Made by a program: the position numbers and the translations under genes
Notes under the pieces: generated by a model
Seen by the model: only the letters and a program-made list of their open reading frames with translations
What the model was told of the DNA's origin: nothing
Databases searched by the model: none
NCBI GenBank assembly: GCA_016870915.1
Contig: VFZY01000053.1
Coordinates: 1-32,355 of the forward strand
Source of the DNA: Acidobacteriota bacterium
Lineage (GTDB): Bacteria; Acidobacteriota; Terriglobia; Bryobacterales; Bryobacteraceae
Reading direction: 5' to 3'
DNA: 32,355 bases
Shown here: positions 1 to 7,170 of the stretch, in pieces
Numbering within the stretch: the first letter of the stretch is position 1
Layout of the letters: every line of letters begins with the position of its first letter

Positions 1-144
1 GCCCATGCCGCCAAAGCCGCCGCCCATCCCGCCGTAACCACCCATCCCCATCCCCATGCCGCCGTACCCCATGCCCATGCCGCCGAAGCCGCCAAACCCC
101 ATACCCATGCCCATGCCGCCAAAGCCGCCGAAGCCCAGAAAGCC
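1..144 (-). repeat. Gly/Met-rich coding repeat inside gspD
   Basis: Residues 300-347 of GspD (and probably more beyond the edge) are built almost only of Gly, Met, Phe and Tyr in units such as GFGGMGMGM, GYGGMGMGM and GGYGGMGGG. The DNA is correspondingly repetitive (units of ccgccgaagcc / catgcccatgcc on the plus strand). It sits where the N3 domain of GspD normally has a flexible loop, so it is most likely an expanded pore-facing loop. It is coding, not an intergenic satellite. Confidence 0.85.
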
Positions 145-1041
145 CATGTAGAGTTGCATCACCGCCATGGCGAGTCCGTCCGCGCGTCCGTACTTGACCC
201 GGTACACAAAATTGTCCGTCGTCCCCACCGGCGCCTTGGACTCAATGTCCAGCTTCTTGATCCAGTCCTCGATCTTCGGAAAAATGCCGGGGTTCGGAGC
301 CACGGCAATGATCATGTTGATGCGGTCCACGGCAAGAAACCGCGCCGTCGCCGACTTCTCGCTCAGCGACAGGGACTTCAGCACCGTCTCCAACTCCTTC
401 ACCACGTCCGACGCCTTGCCGTACTTCATCTCATACAGCTTCACCCGCTGGTCCGCCAGCGTCTCGCTGTCGAACATGCTGATCAGGTCCATCGTCCGTC
501 GCATGTTCCGCGCGTTGTCCAACAGGATCAGCAGATTCGCCGGCTCGTAGTCCGCCAGCTTGGCGCCCTCGCCCACGAACGGGTCCACCAGCTTCTTGAT
601 CTCGGTCACCGAAACGAACTTCAGAAACACCAGGTTCAGCACCATCCGCTCATCGTCCGGAAGCGGCTTGTCGTCACTCTGCGGTGTCACCGGCAGCCGC
701 GCCATCTCGGTCGCCGGCACAATGCGGTGAATATCGCCCACCTTCACCATCACCGCCTGGTTCATGCGCAGAATCGTTTCAAGAAGCGTCTGTACATCCA
801 CGGCCTTGATCTCGCCGTAGGTGTTGATCGAAACCGTGCCGCCCTTGATGCGCGGGTCCAGGATGTAGTTGATCTTCAGCCGGCGTGCCAGCATGTCGAT
901 CACCTCGGTGAGCGAGGCGTTCGGCAGGTTGAGAACCAGGTTGCCCTGTGCCTGCGCGGCAGCCGGGGAAGGCGCCAGGGCCGTCATCGCGGCCCCACAC
1001 AAGGCCAGTCGTGTCAGTGCTCGGAACATCGTGTTTCGCAT
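1..1041 (-). CDS. gspD: Type II secretion system secretin GspD, N-terminal part (runs off left edge)
   Basis: Outer-membrane secretin that forms the exit channel of the type II secretion system. The frame is open from ATG at 1041 to the window edge (347 codons, no stop), so the C-terminal secretin barrel lies outside. Residues 1-30 form a signal peptide (hydrophobic LALCGAAMTALAPSPAAAQA, cut near AAA/QA). Next come an N0-like domain (LPNASLTEVIDMLARRLKIN, then a YILDPRIKG stretch) and N1/N2-like repeats (MVLNLVFLKFVSVTEIKKLV, later VKLYEMKYGKASDVVKELE), with the pattern ending ANLLILLDNARNMRRTMDLI typical of secretin periplasmic domains. From residue 300 the third repeat is interrupted by a Gly/Met-rich stretch. 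It is last in the operon, 15 bases after the preceding gene. A second in-frame ATG lies 4 codons in; I prefer the first because the signal peptide then has a basic n-region. Confidence 0.92.
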   Translation of the reverse strand, partial: MRNTMFRALTRLALCGAAMTALAPSPAAAQAQGNLVLNLPNASLTEVIDMLARRLKINYILDPRIKGGTVSINTYGEIKAVDVQTLLETILRMNQAVMVKVGDIHRIVPATEMARLPVTPQSDDKPLPDDERMVLNLVFLKFVSVTEIKKLVDPFVGEGAKLADYEPANLLILLDNARNMRRTMDLISMFDSETLADQRVKLYEMKYGKASDVVKELETVLKSLSLSEKSATARFLAVDRINMIIAVAPNPGIFPKIEDWIKKLDIESKAPVGTTDNFVYRVKYGRADGLAMAVMQLYMGFLGFGGFGGMGMGMGFGGFGGMGMGYGGMGMGMGGYGGMGGGFGGMG

Positions 1042-1056
1042 CGGTTGCTCTGTCTG

Positions 1057-1476
1057 TTACTTCCTCGCCGCCAGGGTCTTTTCCCAGACAGCCTGCTCAT
1101 CCGGATCCAGTGCATCTTTCTTCTTCGTCCACTTGGCGATACCGAACGGAGTCGGTTTCGTGAACCGCACCGAGTCCCCGTCGTCCTCCGCCACCATTCC
1201 CGCCGGAAGCTGCGCATCGGCCGGCCGCGTCTCATCGTGCGGGAACTTCGACCAGCCGAACGGTGTACGCCGCCACTGCCACGCCTGCCCCTTCGCGTCC
1301 GTGTGCAGGTAAACGTTCTCGGAGATCCGGCGCGCGTTCTTCGGCGGCTCCACGGGCGCGGCTTGCGCGGCGGCCTTCTTGGCTTTCCCCGCGGTCCCTT
1401 TCGCGACCCCTTTGGCCGGCGGATTCTGCGCCCACGCTCCGGCACACAGGCAAAGCACAACGGCAATCGTCTTCAT
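1057..1476 (-). CDS. Small exported protein with two TPFG motifs, within the secretion operon
   Basis: 139 residues, not recognised as a named family. Residues 1-16 (MKTIAVVLCLCAGAWA) are a clear signal peptide, followed by a Lys/Ala/Pro-rich linker to about residue 50. The folded part has two similar motifs, WQWRRTPFGWSKF and VRFTKPTPFGIAKW, separated by a short spacer, and a charged C-terminus. It lies between the GspC-like gene (12-base gap) and gspD (15-base gap), so it is co-transcribed with the secretion genes. The neighbouring GspC-like protein ends in a related TPFG motif, which suggests a shared interaction module. A periplasmic accessory role for the secretin or the platform is inference; it could also be a co-expressed secreted substrate. 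Confidence 0.8.
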   Translation of the reverse strand: MKTIAVVLCLCAGAWAQNPPAKGVAKGTAGKAKKAAAQAAPVEPPKNARRISENVYLHTDAKGQAWQWRRTPFGWSKFPHDETRPADAQLPAGMVAEDDGDSVRFTKPTPFGIAKWTKKKDALDPDEQAVWEKTLAARK

Positions 1477-1488
1477 CAGCTTTCCTCC

Positions 1489-2211
1489 CTACTTCACGGC
1501 TTCCCAGAAGCAAGCCTGTCCGAACGGCGTGGCGGTCACCACTTTCTTGTAGCCGCCCACCACCGTGCCCGGCGCCGAGGTCTCTCCCGCCTGGCAGTAC
1601 TTCTTGTCCGTTCCCGTCATCGCCTGCCCGGGGCCCGGGGTGGCCGGCGCCGCCGGGGTCAGGTTCGTCGTCGACGCCGCCGCAACGGGTGCCGCGGCCG
1701 CCGCCTGGCCGGCTTGCGGTCCGGGTTCCTTGTACCGCAGCTCGGCAATCGGTTTCTTGATATCCACGCCCTCGAACTGGAACACGATCTCCGTCTCGCT
1801 CAGCGAGACCAGGGTCAGGTCCCCGATCTTTCCGCCGGCCCGCACCGCATGCTGCTGCCCGCCGCGCGAGCGGTCCGAAAGAAACACCGTCGGTCCGTCG
1901 CCAATGTCCATCACGCCATGCACCACCGGCAGCGGGGGCGTTGGCTTGGGCGCCGGCAGTTCCACCACCACGTTCGGATTGCGGTCCTTCGAGAACAGCG
2001 TTTTCTGGGCCACTTCCAGATACTCCGCGCCGGTCACCGGCTGCGGCGCGGGCGGCGCGGCGAACTCTCCGGCCTTGGCCGAAGCCACCCGCCGCGACAA
2101 TACCTCCTGGCGCCGGGTCTCGGCCTCGCGCCATCGCGAATGCAACTCGAACGACGCCCAGGCCACGGCCGCCGCCAGCGCGGCGCTCAACAGAGCCAGT
2201 CTGCGCTTCAT
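1489..2211 (-). CDS. gspC: GspC-like inner-membrane protein linking platform and secretin
   Basis: 240 residues from ATG at 2211, chosen because it overlaps the gspM stop by the ATGA seen throughout this operon; upstream starts would lie inside gspM. A short cytoplasmic KRR is followed by one membrane segment (residues about 4-21) and a periplasmic part. Residues about 60-165 fit the HR domain of GspC/PilP: YLEVAQKTLFSKDRNP, a Pro-rich stretch, then VVHGVMDIGDGPTVFLSD and LTLVSLSETEIVFQFEG. In the family this domain contacts the N0 domain of GspD. An Ala/Pro-rich linker (about 170-200) leads to a 40-residue tail with two Cys (KYCQAGE, GQACFWE) and a TATPFGQ motif resembling the next gene. No PDZ domain is visible, unlike proteobacterial GspC. 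Assignment rests on the HR-like region and on operon position. Confidence 0.8.
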   Translation of the reverse strand: MKRRLALLSAALAAAVAWASFELHSRWREAETRRQEVLSRRVASAKAGEFAAPPAPQPVTGAEYLEVAQKTLFSKDRNPNVVVELPAPKPTPPLPVVHGVMDIGDGPTVFLSDRSRGGQQHAVRAGGKIGDLTLVSLSETEIVFQFEGVDIKKPIAELRYKEPGPQAGQAAAAAPVAAASTTNLTPAAPATPGPGQAMTGTDKKYCQAGETSAPGTVVGGYKKVVTATPFGQACFWEAVK

Positions 2212-2798
2212 AACGCGCCAAAACCCTTCTTCTCGGGAATCAGCTTGCGCGGCACCAGCGCCGAAACCACAATCCGCACCGGCATCACCTTGTCCTTCTC
2301 CCGCGCACCGCCAATCCGGATCTCGGTTGCCGAAAGCAGTTCCGTCTGCGCCGAAAAATCGGCCAGCAGGTTCACCAACTGCTCCACGCGGCATTCGAAG
2401 TTGAGCCCGATCGAGATCTCGCCGTAGTGGTCGCCCACCGCGCGCAGCCGCGCCAGGTCACTCGACTTCAACTCAATCGGAGGAGCCTGGGCTTGCAGCA
2501 ACCGGCGCACCACCTGCTGCAGCCGCGCCTCCACCTGCGGGGCTGTGTCGGCAACAAGCAGACCCTTCTCACGCTCCTTGAGTTCACCGTCGGCCCGCTG
2601 CGCCAATTCCTGCCGCGCGGGCACCGCGGCGGCCACCTGCCGCAACCGGTCCAGCCGCCTCTCGGCCTGCTCCACCGAGGTTCCACCGGTCACCACCGCC
2701 GGCGCCGGATCCTCCGTTGCCCAGTAGGCCGCCAGCGCCATCGCCAGCGCTGCTCCCAACAGCATCAGGGCGCGCCGGTCCCGGGCCGATAGCTTCAC
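2208..2798 (-). CDS. gspM: Type II secretion GspM/PilO-like platform protein
   Basis: 196 residues. A short basic N-terminus (MKLSARDRRA) precedes a single membrane helix (about 10-26), a predicted coiled coil (about 40-105, rich in Glu/Arg/Gln) and an alpha/beta C-terminal domain (about 110-190) ending VMPVRIVVSALVPRKL. This is the layout of GspM/PilO-type proteins, which dimerise with GspL/PilN in the inner-membrane assembly platform. Both ends overlap neighbours by ATGA (gspL at 2795-2798, the GspC-like gene at 2208-2211), implying translational coupling. Sequence in this family is poorly conserved, so the name depends on topology and position. Confidence 0.85.
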   Translation of the reverse strand: MKLSARDRRALMLLGAALAMALAAYWATEDPAPAVVTGGTSVEQAERRLDRLRQVAAAVPARQELAQRADGELKEREKGLLVADTAPQVEARLQQVVRRLLQAQAPPIELKSSDLARLRAVGDHYGEISIGLNFECRVEQLVNLLADFSAQTELLSATEIRIGGAREKDKVMPVRIVVSALVPRKLIPEKKGFGAL

Positions 2799-4054
2799 TT
2801 CGCCACCCCTTCCCGCTGCGCCCGGATGCGAAACGTCTCGCCCTTCTCCACCCGCGTGATCGGCACCGTGAACTCGGCGTTCCGGAACAGCGGTGAGGCG
2901 TCGATGATCTTGAGTAACTCCGCCGCGCTCTCGGTTTCACCCGCCACGACGATGCTTTCGCGGTACAGTTCCAGCGCGCCAAGATAGGCGGGCGGAGGCA
3001 GCAGCCGCGTGACCTCTCGAATAGCGTCGAGATCGGCCTTGGCCCGGCCGCGAAACTCGGCGATCTGCTGCAGCCGGCCCTCCGTCGATGCGGCCACGCG
3101 CTCCAACTCCGCGGCCCGCTTCGCCTGCGGTTCCAGCTTCTGAATCTCCGCGGCGATCGTTTCCCGCAGCCGGCGCTCCTGCAGCGCGCTCTCGGCGCTC
3201 AACGCCACGGCCAGCAGCGCCAGCACACTCGCCAGCACAGCGGCCGGAATGAACATCGCCCGCGAACTCTCCACCCGGCGCGCCGCCGGCAGCAGGTTCA
3301 ACGGCAAAGCCAGGCGCGGGCACGCCGACGCCAGCGCCGCCGCCCGCGCCAGCGGATGCTCGCCGCCGCCCGGAATCGCGTCGTTGAGAGCCCGCGCCGC
3401 CGTCTCCGCCGGAAGCCGCATCTCGGCCAGAACGCGAGGCAGCACCGCATCCGCCGAACCCGCGAGATTCACCGAGAAAACCGGCCGGGCGGCACTCTCG
3501 GCATAAACCTCCACGCCCTCACCCGCTTCGTGAGTCGCCACGCCCTCCGCCGGCGCGCCCCACAACCGGATGGCGGAGTGGATGGCCGAGGCGGAAAAGC
3601 TGAAGCCGCGCACCGCCACGCCTGCTTCGCCGAACAGGTCGGCCAGCTCGTCCACCACGGTCCGCCGCGCAATCCCGATGAGAACGTGGCTCGTGTCGCC
3701 CAACCGCGCAAAGCCGGTCACCACGTCGTCCTCGGCGTACGGATGCAGCGCCTCGGCCTGAAACAGCACCGCCGCCGCGAGGTCCTTCGAGGAGACACCC
3801 GGCAACGCGACGGTTCGCATGATCACATCGGCGCGAGGCAGCAGAACAACCGCCGCCACATGGCTTGCCCCCTGCGCCTTCAGGAACGCCGCGTACTCCG
3901 TGCCCCATTCCGTGGCATGGCGTGCACGAAAGTCCTCGATCCGGAGCCATCCGGACACGCGTGCCCCGCCGGGCCGCACCCGCACCACGCTCACCGTGAG
4001 ATCCCGGGCGCCCACCTCAATGCCCACACCCGTGCCGAAGGCCAGCCAGTTCAC
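2795..4054 (-). CDS. gspL: Type II secretion GspL (PilM-PilN fusion-type) platform protein
   Basis: 419 residues. Residues 1-235 have an actin-like PilM fold (start FGTGVGIEVGARDLTVSVVR; VVLLPRADVIMRTVALPGVS; ADDVVTGFARLGD-like region). Residues 250-260 (LPLNLLPAARR) match the conserved start of PilN, followed by one membrane helix (266-288), a coiled coil (about 290-335) and a ferredoxin-like periplasmic domain ending FRIRAQREG. The protein thus joins the cytoplasmic PilM and membrane PilN parts in one chain, as GspL does. It recruits the ATPase GspE to the membrane and pairs with GspM. It overlaps gspK by ATGA at 4051-4054 and gspM at 2795-2798. Confidence 0.9.
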   Translation of the reverse strand: MNWLAFGTGVGIEVGARDLTVSVVRVRPGGARVSGWLRIEDFRARHATEWGTEYAAFLKAQGASHVAAVVLLPRADVIMRTVALPGVSSKDLAAAVLFQAEALHPYAEDDVVTGFARLGDTSHVLIGIARRTVVDELADLFGEAGVAVRGFSFSASAIHSAIRLWGAPAEGVATHEAGEGVEVYAESAARPVFSVNLAGSADAVLPRVLAEMRLPAETAARALNDAIPGGGEHPLARAAALASACPRLALPLNLLPAARRVESSRAMFIPAAVLASVLALLAVALSAESALQERRLRETIAAEIQKLEPQAKRAAELERVAASTEGRLQQIAEFRGRAKADLDAIREVTRLLPPPAYLGALELYRESIVVAGETESAAELLKIIDASPLFRNAEFTVPITRVEKGETFRIRAQREGVAK

Positions 4055-5073
4055 TGCACTACCTCAGGCACCGGAGCGTCGTCATACCAGCGCAGAACGT
4101 GGAACGGACGTCCATCCACAGGCCGCATCAATCGCTTCACCAGAACCGCCACCGAGCGCCGTGCATCCGAAAGCCGGCCGTCCGCCGCGCGAGCCCGCGC
4201 CGTCGCCCGAAGTGTAAAAGCCGTGCCGCCCCCAATCGCCAGACGCCGCAACGCGGGGCTTCCCAACTGCACGAACGGCATGAGCTGTTCCTGGGCAAGA
4301 AACGGAGTCTGGCGCCGGTACTCAGTCACCGCCGCGATCTCCTGCGGAGGCAGGCCAATCGCGGCCATCAGGGCCGGATGAATCGTATTGATGTCGAACG
4401 TATCCGTGGCGCCGTACACCGATACGCAATCGCGCAGGCCGCCGCGGTACTCAAGCGCGCCCTCCGCGTTCCGCTCGTAGGCGCCGTGGAAAAGCTCCGG
4501 TGTCATGCCGTGCACAAGCAACAGTTCCTCAATCTCCTCTATAGACGCGTGGGGCGCCGAAAAAGACGGAACCCGGGTGAGATAGAAGGGGTCGAACCGT
4601 CCGCCCCGCGCGTCGGTCAGCGGTGTCCGCCACTCGAAAATCGCCGCCGCGATGATCTCGGCCTGCCGCGGGGGAGTCCCCAGCGCCAACAACAGCCGCA
4701 TCAGCACCTCGGGACGGCTGGTGTTGATGTTCAGCTTTGACCACTCCGGAATGATCTCCACCCGCGCCTGCCCGCCCGGAAACTCGAAGTCGAGATACGG
4801 CAGACCCGGCGTGTGATACCGCGACCGCCCGCTTGGCTCCTGGCTGAGCGGTCCCCACAGCATGTACAGCATCGCCCGCTCAATCGCCCCGCGGGCCAGG
4901 AAGTAGGCCTTGGTCTGATCAAGCGACGTCGAAGTCCGCTCGTTCTCCTGCCGCACCGTGTTGGCCACCGAAAACGCGATCGCCCCCAGGGCCGCCGAAA
5001 GCCACAGCACGCTCAGCAGCGCGCCGCCACGGCGGGTCTTCGAAGCGCGACGTTCTTCAGAGGCCATCGGCAT
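4051..5073 (-). CDS. gspK: Type II secretion minor pseudopilin GspK
   Basis: 340 residues. A basic leader (SKTRRGG) precedes the hydrophobic helix ALLSVLWLSAALGAIAFSVA; Glu+5 of other pseudopilins is absent, as is usual for GspK. Then comes an N-terminal half with EIIPEWSKLNINTSRPEVLMRLL, the typical 'lNiNta' signature, and two helical-hairpin regions (ALGTPPRQAEIIAAAIFEW; DTFDINTIHPALMAAIGLPP). GspK caps the pseudopilus tip together with GspI and GspJ and limits its length. It overlaps gspJ by 17 bases (5057-5073), a little more than other junctions; a second start two codons downstream is possible. Confidence 0.92.
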   Translation of the reverse strand: MPMASEERRASKTRRGGALLSVLWLSAALGAIAFSVANTVRQENERTSTSLDQTKAYFLARGAIERAMLYMLWGPLSQEPSGRSRYHTPGLPYLDFEFPGGQARVEIIPEWSKLNINTSRPEVLMRLLLALGTPPRQAEIIAAAIFEWRTPLTDARGGRFDPFYLTRVPSFSAPHASIEEIEELLLVHGMTPELFHGAYERNAEGALEYRGGLRDCVSVYGATDTFDINTIHPALMAAIGLPPQEIAAVTEYRRQTPFLAQEQLMPFVQLGSPALRRLAIGGGTAFTLRATARARAADGRLSDARRSVAVLVKRLMRPVDGRPFHVLRWYDDAPVPEVVQ

Positions 5074-5794
5074 AGTTCTGATACGGCGACTTGGTCAGGA
5101 ACACCGGCATCGTCAACCCGGTCGGCTGAATGCGCGAAGCGTCCGCTTCAAGAAGCGTCAGTTCGATCCGGATCGCTGTTGGCCACTCCTGCCACAGCCA
5201 GCGGTCCACCCACTGCTCCGGCGCCGGCGGCAATGCCGGACGCTGGTACCAGAACCGGCACGATCGCAGCTTGTCCGCCAGAATGAAGGACCGTGGACCC
5301 GCTTCAATCGGCCGGAAACGCGGGACCATCAATCTTGAGACCGGGTCGGGCTGCAGCCCGAAGCAGTAGAAACCGGTTCCCACCGGGCCCGTGTACAGGT
5401 GCTCGTTCACAATCAGCCGGACCCCCTGATTGCCCGCGCCCGGAATCACCAGAAACTCGGCCACCCGCGGCGCGCCGCGCCCCGCCTCCTCAATCGAGTA
5501 GCTGGAGACCAGCCGCATCGATTCGGCCTCGCCCTGGAAAAACAGCATCCGCGCCGGCGGGGCCGCCGGGGCCGGCCGGCAGAACGCCATCACCGGCATC
5601 AGCCCCGCGACGAACTGCTTGCTGATCCGCTGCGCACCCAGCACGCGCCGGTTGGCCCCAATGCGCGAGTTGGTCCGCTCCATCGCATTCAGGCCAATGC
5701 GCATCGCCATCAGAATCCCAACCGAAAGCAGGCTCACCAGCGTCACCGCGATCAACAGCTCGATCAGCGTGATGCCCCGCTGCCGCCGTCTCAC
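5057..5794 (-). CDS. gspJ: Type II secretion minor pseudopilin GspJ
   Basis: 245 residues. The class III leader is very short (MRRRQRG, cut before ITLIELLIA, with Glu at +5), followed by the N-terminal membrane/pilin helix. The remainder is a long beta-rich domain, including the RSFILADKLRSCRFWYQ and WPTAIRIELTLLEA stretches common in GspJ. It forms part of the tip complex with GspI and GspK. The start is fixed by the ATGA overlap with the gspI stop at 5791-5794. Cleavage would require a prepilin peptidase, which is not encoded in this window. Confidence 0.9.
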   Translation of the reverse strand: MRRRQRGITLIELLIAVTLVSLLSVGILMAMRIGLNAMERTNSRIGANRRVLGAQRISKQFVAGLMPVMAFCRPAPAAPPARMLFFQGEAESMRLVSSYSIEEAGRGAPRVAEFLVIPGAGNQGVRLIVNEHLYTGPVGTGFYCFGLQPDPVSRLMVPRFRPIEAGPRSFILADKLRSCRFWYQRPALPPAPEQWVDRWLWQEWPTAIRIELTLLEADASRIQPTGLTMPVFLTKSPYQNYADGL

Positions 5795-6243
5795 CGCTTC
5801 GCTCCCTGAGCCATGAAGGACGGGTGCCGCAGGTCGTTACTGGTGAGCACTCCGCGGCGGTAGCTCTCAAGCGTCAGCTTGCGGCGCTGCGGGCCGGACA
5901 TCCACCACGCCTCCAACTCCACCCGGTCCAGCATCATCAGCCCGCCGCCACCTTGCTGCAGCATCTCGTGCGGCTCAATCAGCACCCGCCAGCCGCCGTC
6001 GACGCCGCCGGCCGTGGCCGGATCCCACCGGCCCTCCACCGGCGTGAATCGAGTGAAGTTCTGGCTGGAGAGGATCTCATCCATCTTCCGATGGGCGAGC
6101 ACGGTCATGCGGTCGTAGTCCGTCAGCCGTGAGGCGTTCCGCACTGATACGGAAAGACTGGACAGCAGACCCGCCACCGCGATGCCCATCAGCGTGGTGG
6201 CCACCAGCACCTCAAGCAGCGTGAATCCGCGCTGGTTTCTCAC
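5791..6243 (-). CDS. gspI: Type II secretion minor pseudopilin GspI
   Basis: 150 residues. The leader MRNQRG is followed by FTLLEVLVATTLMGIAVAGLL, a textbook class III signal with Glu+5, and the LAHRKMDEIL segment typical of GspI. A small beta domain follows (RVELEAWWMSGPQRRKLTLE). GspI nucleates the pseudopilus tip complex with J and K. It overlaps gspH and gspJ by ATGA at both ends, so its stoichiometry is probably set by translational coupling. Confidence 0.9.
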   Translation of the reverse strand: MRNQRGFTLLEVLVATTLMGIAVAGLLSSLSVSVRNASRLTDYDRMTVLAHRKMDEILSSQNFTRFTPVEGRWDPATAGGVDGGWRVLIEPHEMLQQGGGGLMMLDRVELEAWWMSGPQRRKLTLESYRRGVLTSNDLRHPSFMAQGAKR

Positions 6244-6704
6244 TTCTCCGGCTCCGGTGTTTCGACGCGCGGCACCCCGCCAATCGGGTCGATGCGGACA
6301 ATCCGGCGCGCCCCGCGCTTGTTCTCAATCTCAACGCCCACGCGTGGCATCGCGCCGCCCGGGTAAAGGTAGAACCGGCGAGGCCCCGGCACGCTGTCGG
6401 TGCTCTCCGGAAGCACCCGCCGGATCACGAGACCGTCGGTGAAGGTGAGCGTGCGAAGGAAACCCTTCTCCGTGCTGCGCGCCTCGAGCCTGCTCTTATC
6501 ACGGACAATGGTCACCTCCACCATCCGCTGGCGCCGCTCCGCGTACGTCATGGAGGCGTTGAGGAAGTTGGCCGCGTCGTCGGTGGCCGCGCGAAGCCGC
6601 AGGGAATCGATGCCGCTCGCCACCGAAGGAAAGGTGATGCTGGCCATCACGCCGATCAGCGCGACCACCACCATCATCTCCACCAGTGTGATGCCCCGGC
6701 GCAC
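6240..6704 (-). CDS. gspH: Type II secretion minor pseudopilin GspH
   Basis: 154 residues from a GTG start at 6704, 4 bases after the gspG stop. The frame is open further upstream, but that part lies inside gspG and would give a non-pilin N-terminus. From GTG the leader reads VRRG/ITLVEMMVVVALIGVMASI, matching the short leaders of gspI and gspJ, and a GGAAGAG lies 11 bases upstream. The pilin helix is followed by ANFLNASMTYAERRQRMVEV, characteristic of GspH, and a beta domain ending in VRIDPIGGVPRVE. GspH joins the GspG shaft to the tip complex. Confidence 0.88.
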   Translation of the reverse strand: MRRGITLVEMMVVVALIGVMASITFPSVASGIDSLRLRAATDDAANFLNASMTYAERRQRMVEVTIVRDKSRLEARSTEKGFLRTLTFTDGLVIRRVLPESTDSVPGPRRFYLYPGGAMPRVGVEIENKRGARRIVRIDPIGGVPRVETPEPEK

Positions 6705-6708
6705 GCGG

Positions 6709-7167
6709 CTACTGGCTCTTCCAACTGACGACGTCCGCGTTGATGCCTTCGCCTCCCGGCTGGCCGTCGGCGCCCAGGGAAACGATATCGGGCTCATCGC
6801 CATGCTCCCCGGGGTACTTATAGAGGTAGGGGCGCCCCCATGGATCGACGGGCACATCCTGCGGAAGGTACGGGCCCTGCCACTGGTTGAGACCCTGCGG
6901 CCGCATCCGCAAAGCCGTCAGGCCCTGTTCGGTGGTGGGAAAGAGGCCGGTGTCCAGCTTGTAGGCGCCCAGCGCGGTCATGAACCCGTTCAACTGGGCG
7001 CGTGCCGCCGTGATGCGGGCGGTGTCGCCCCGGGACAACAGGCGCGGGATCACCAGCGCCGAAAACAGCGCGATGATGGTCACCACCACCAGCATTTCGA
7101 TCAGCGTGACACCGCGCCGGTTTTTTGCGCGCCGCTCTCCGGCTCCCGTTGGATTGGGTCTATTCAT
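6709..7167 (-). CDS. gspG: Type II secretion major pseudopilin GspG
   Basis: 152 residues. The leader is 19 residues long (ends KNRRG), followed by VTLIEMLVVVTIIALFSALVIPRL. The body has the standard GspG signatures in order: ALGAYKLDTGLFPTTEQGL, WQGPYLPQDVPVDPWGRPY, YPGEHGDEPDIVSLGADGQPGGEG and NADVVSW. The last segment supplies the Asp-rich calcium-binding loop that stabilises the protein in the family. GspG subunits form the pseudopilus shaft that pushes substrates through the secretin. It starts 3 bases after gspF. This gene is the firmest evidence that the cluster is type II secretion rather than type IV pili. Confidence 0.96.
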   Translation of the reverse strand: MNRPNPTGAGERRAKNRRGVTLIEMLVVVTIIALFSALVIPRLLSRGDTARITAARAQLNGFMTALGAYKLDTGLFPTTEQGLTALRMRPQGLNQWQGPYLPQDVPVDPWGRPYLYKYPGEHGDEPDIVSLGADGQPGGEGINADVVSWKSQ

Positions 7168-7170
7168 TGG

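Noticed and set aside
1-144. CRISPR-like or satellite repeat at the left edge
   Set aside because: The units have no fixed spacing or unique spacers, and the frame continues through them as a Gly/Met-rich part of GspD.
154-2427. Plus-strand open frame of 757 codons across gspD, the small TPFG gene and the GspC-like gene
   Set aside because: The product is Arg/His/Leu-rich with no domain, while the minus strand gives well-matched secretion proteins. It is a shadow frame typical of GC-rich DNA.
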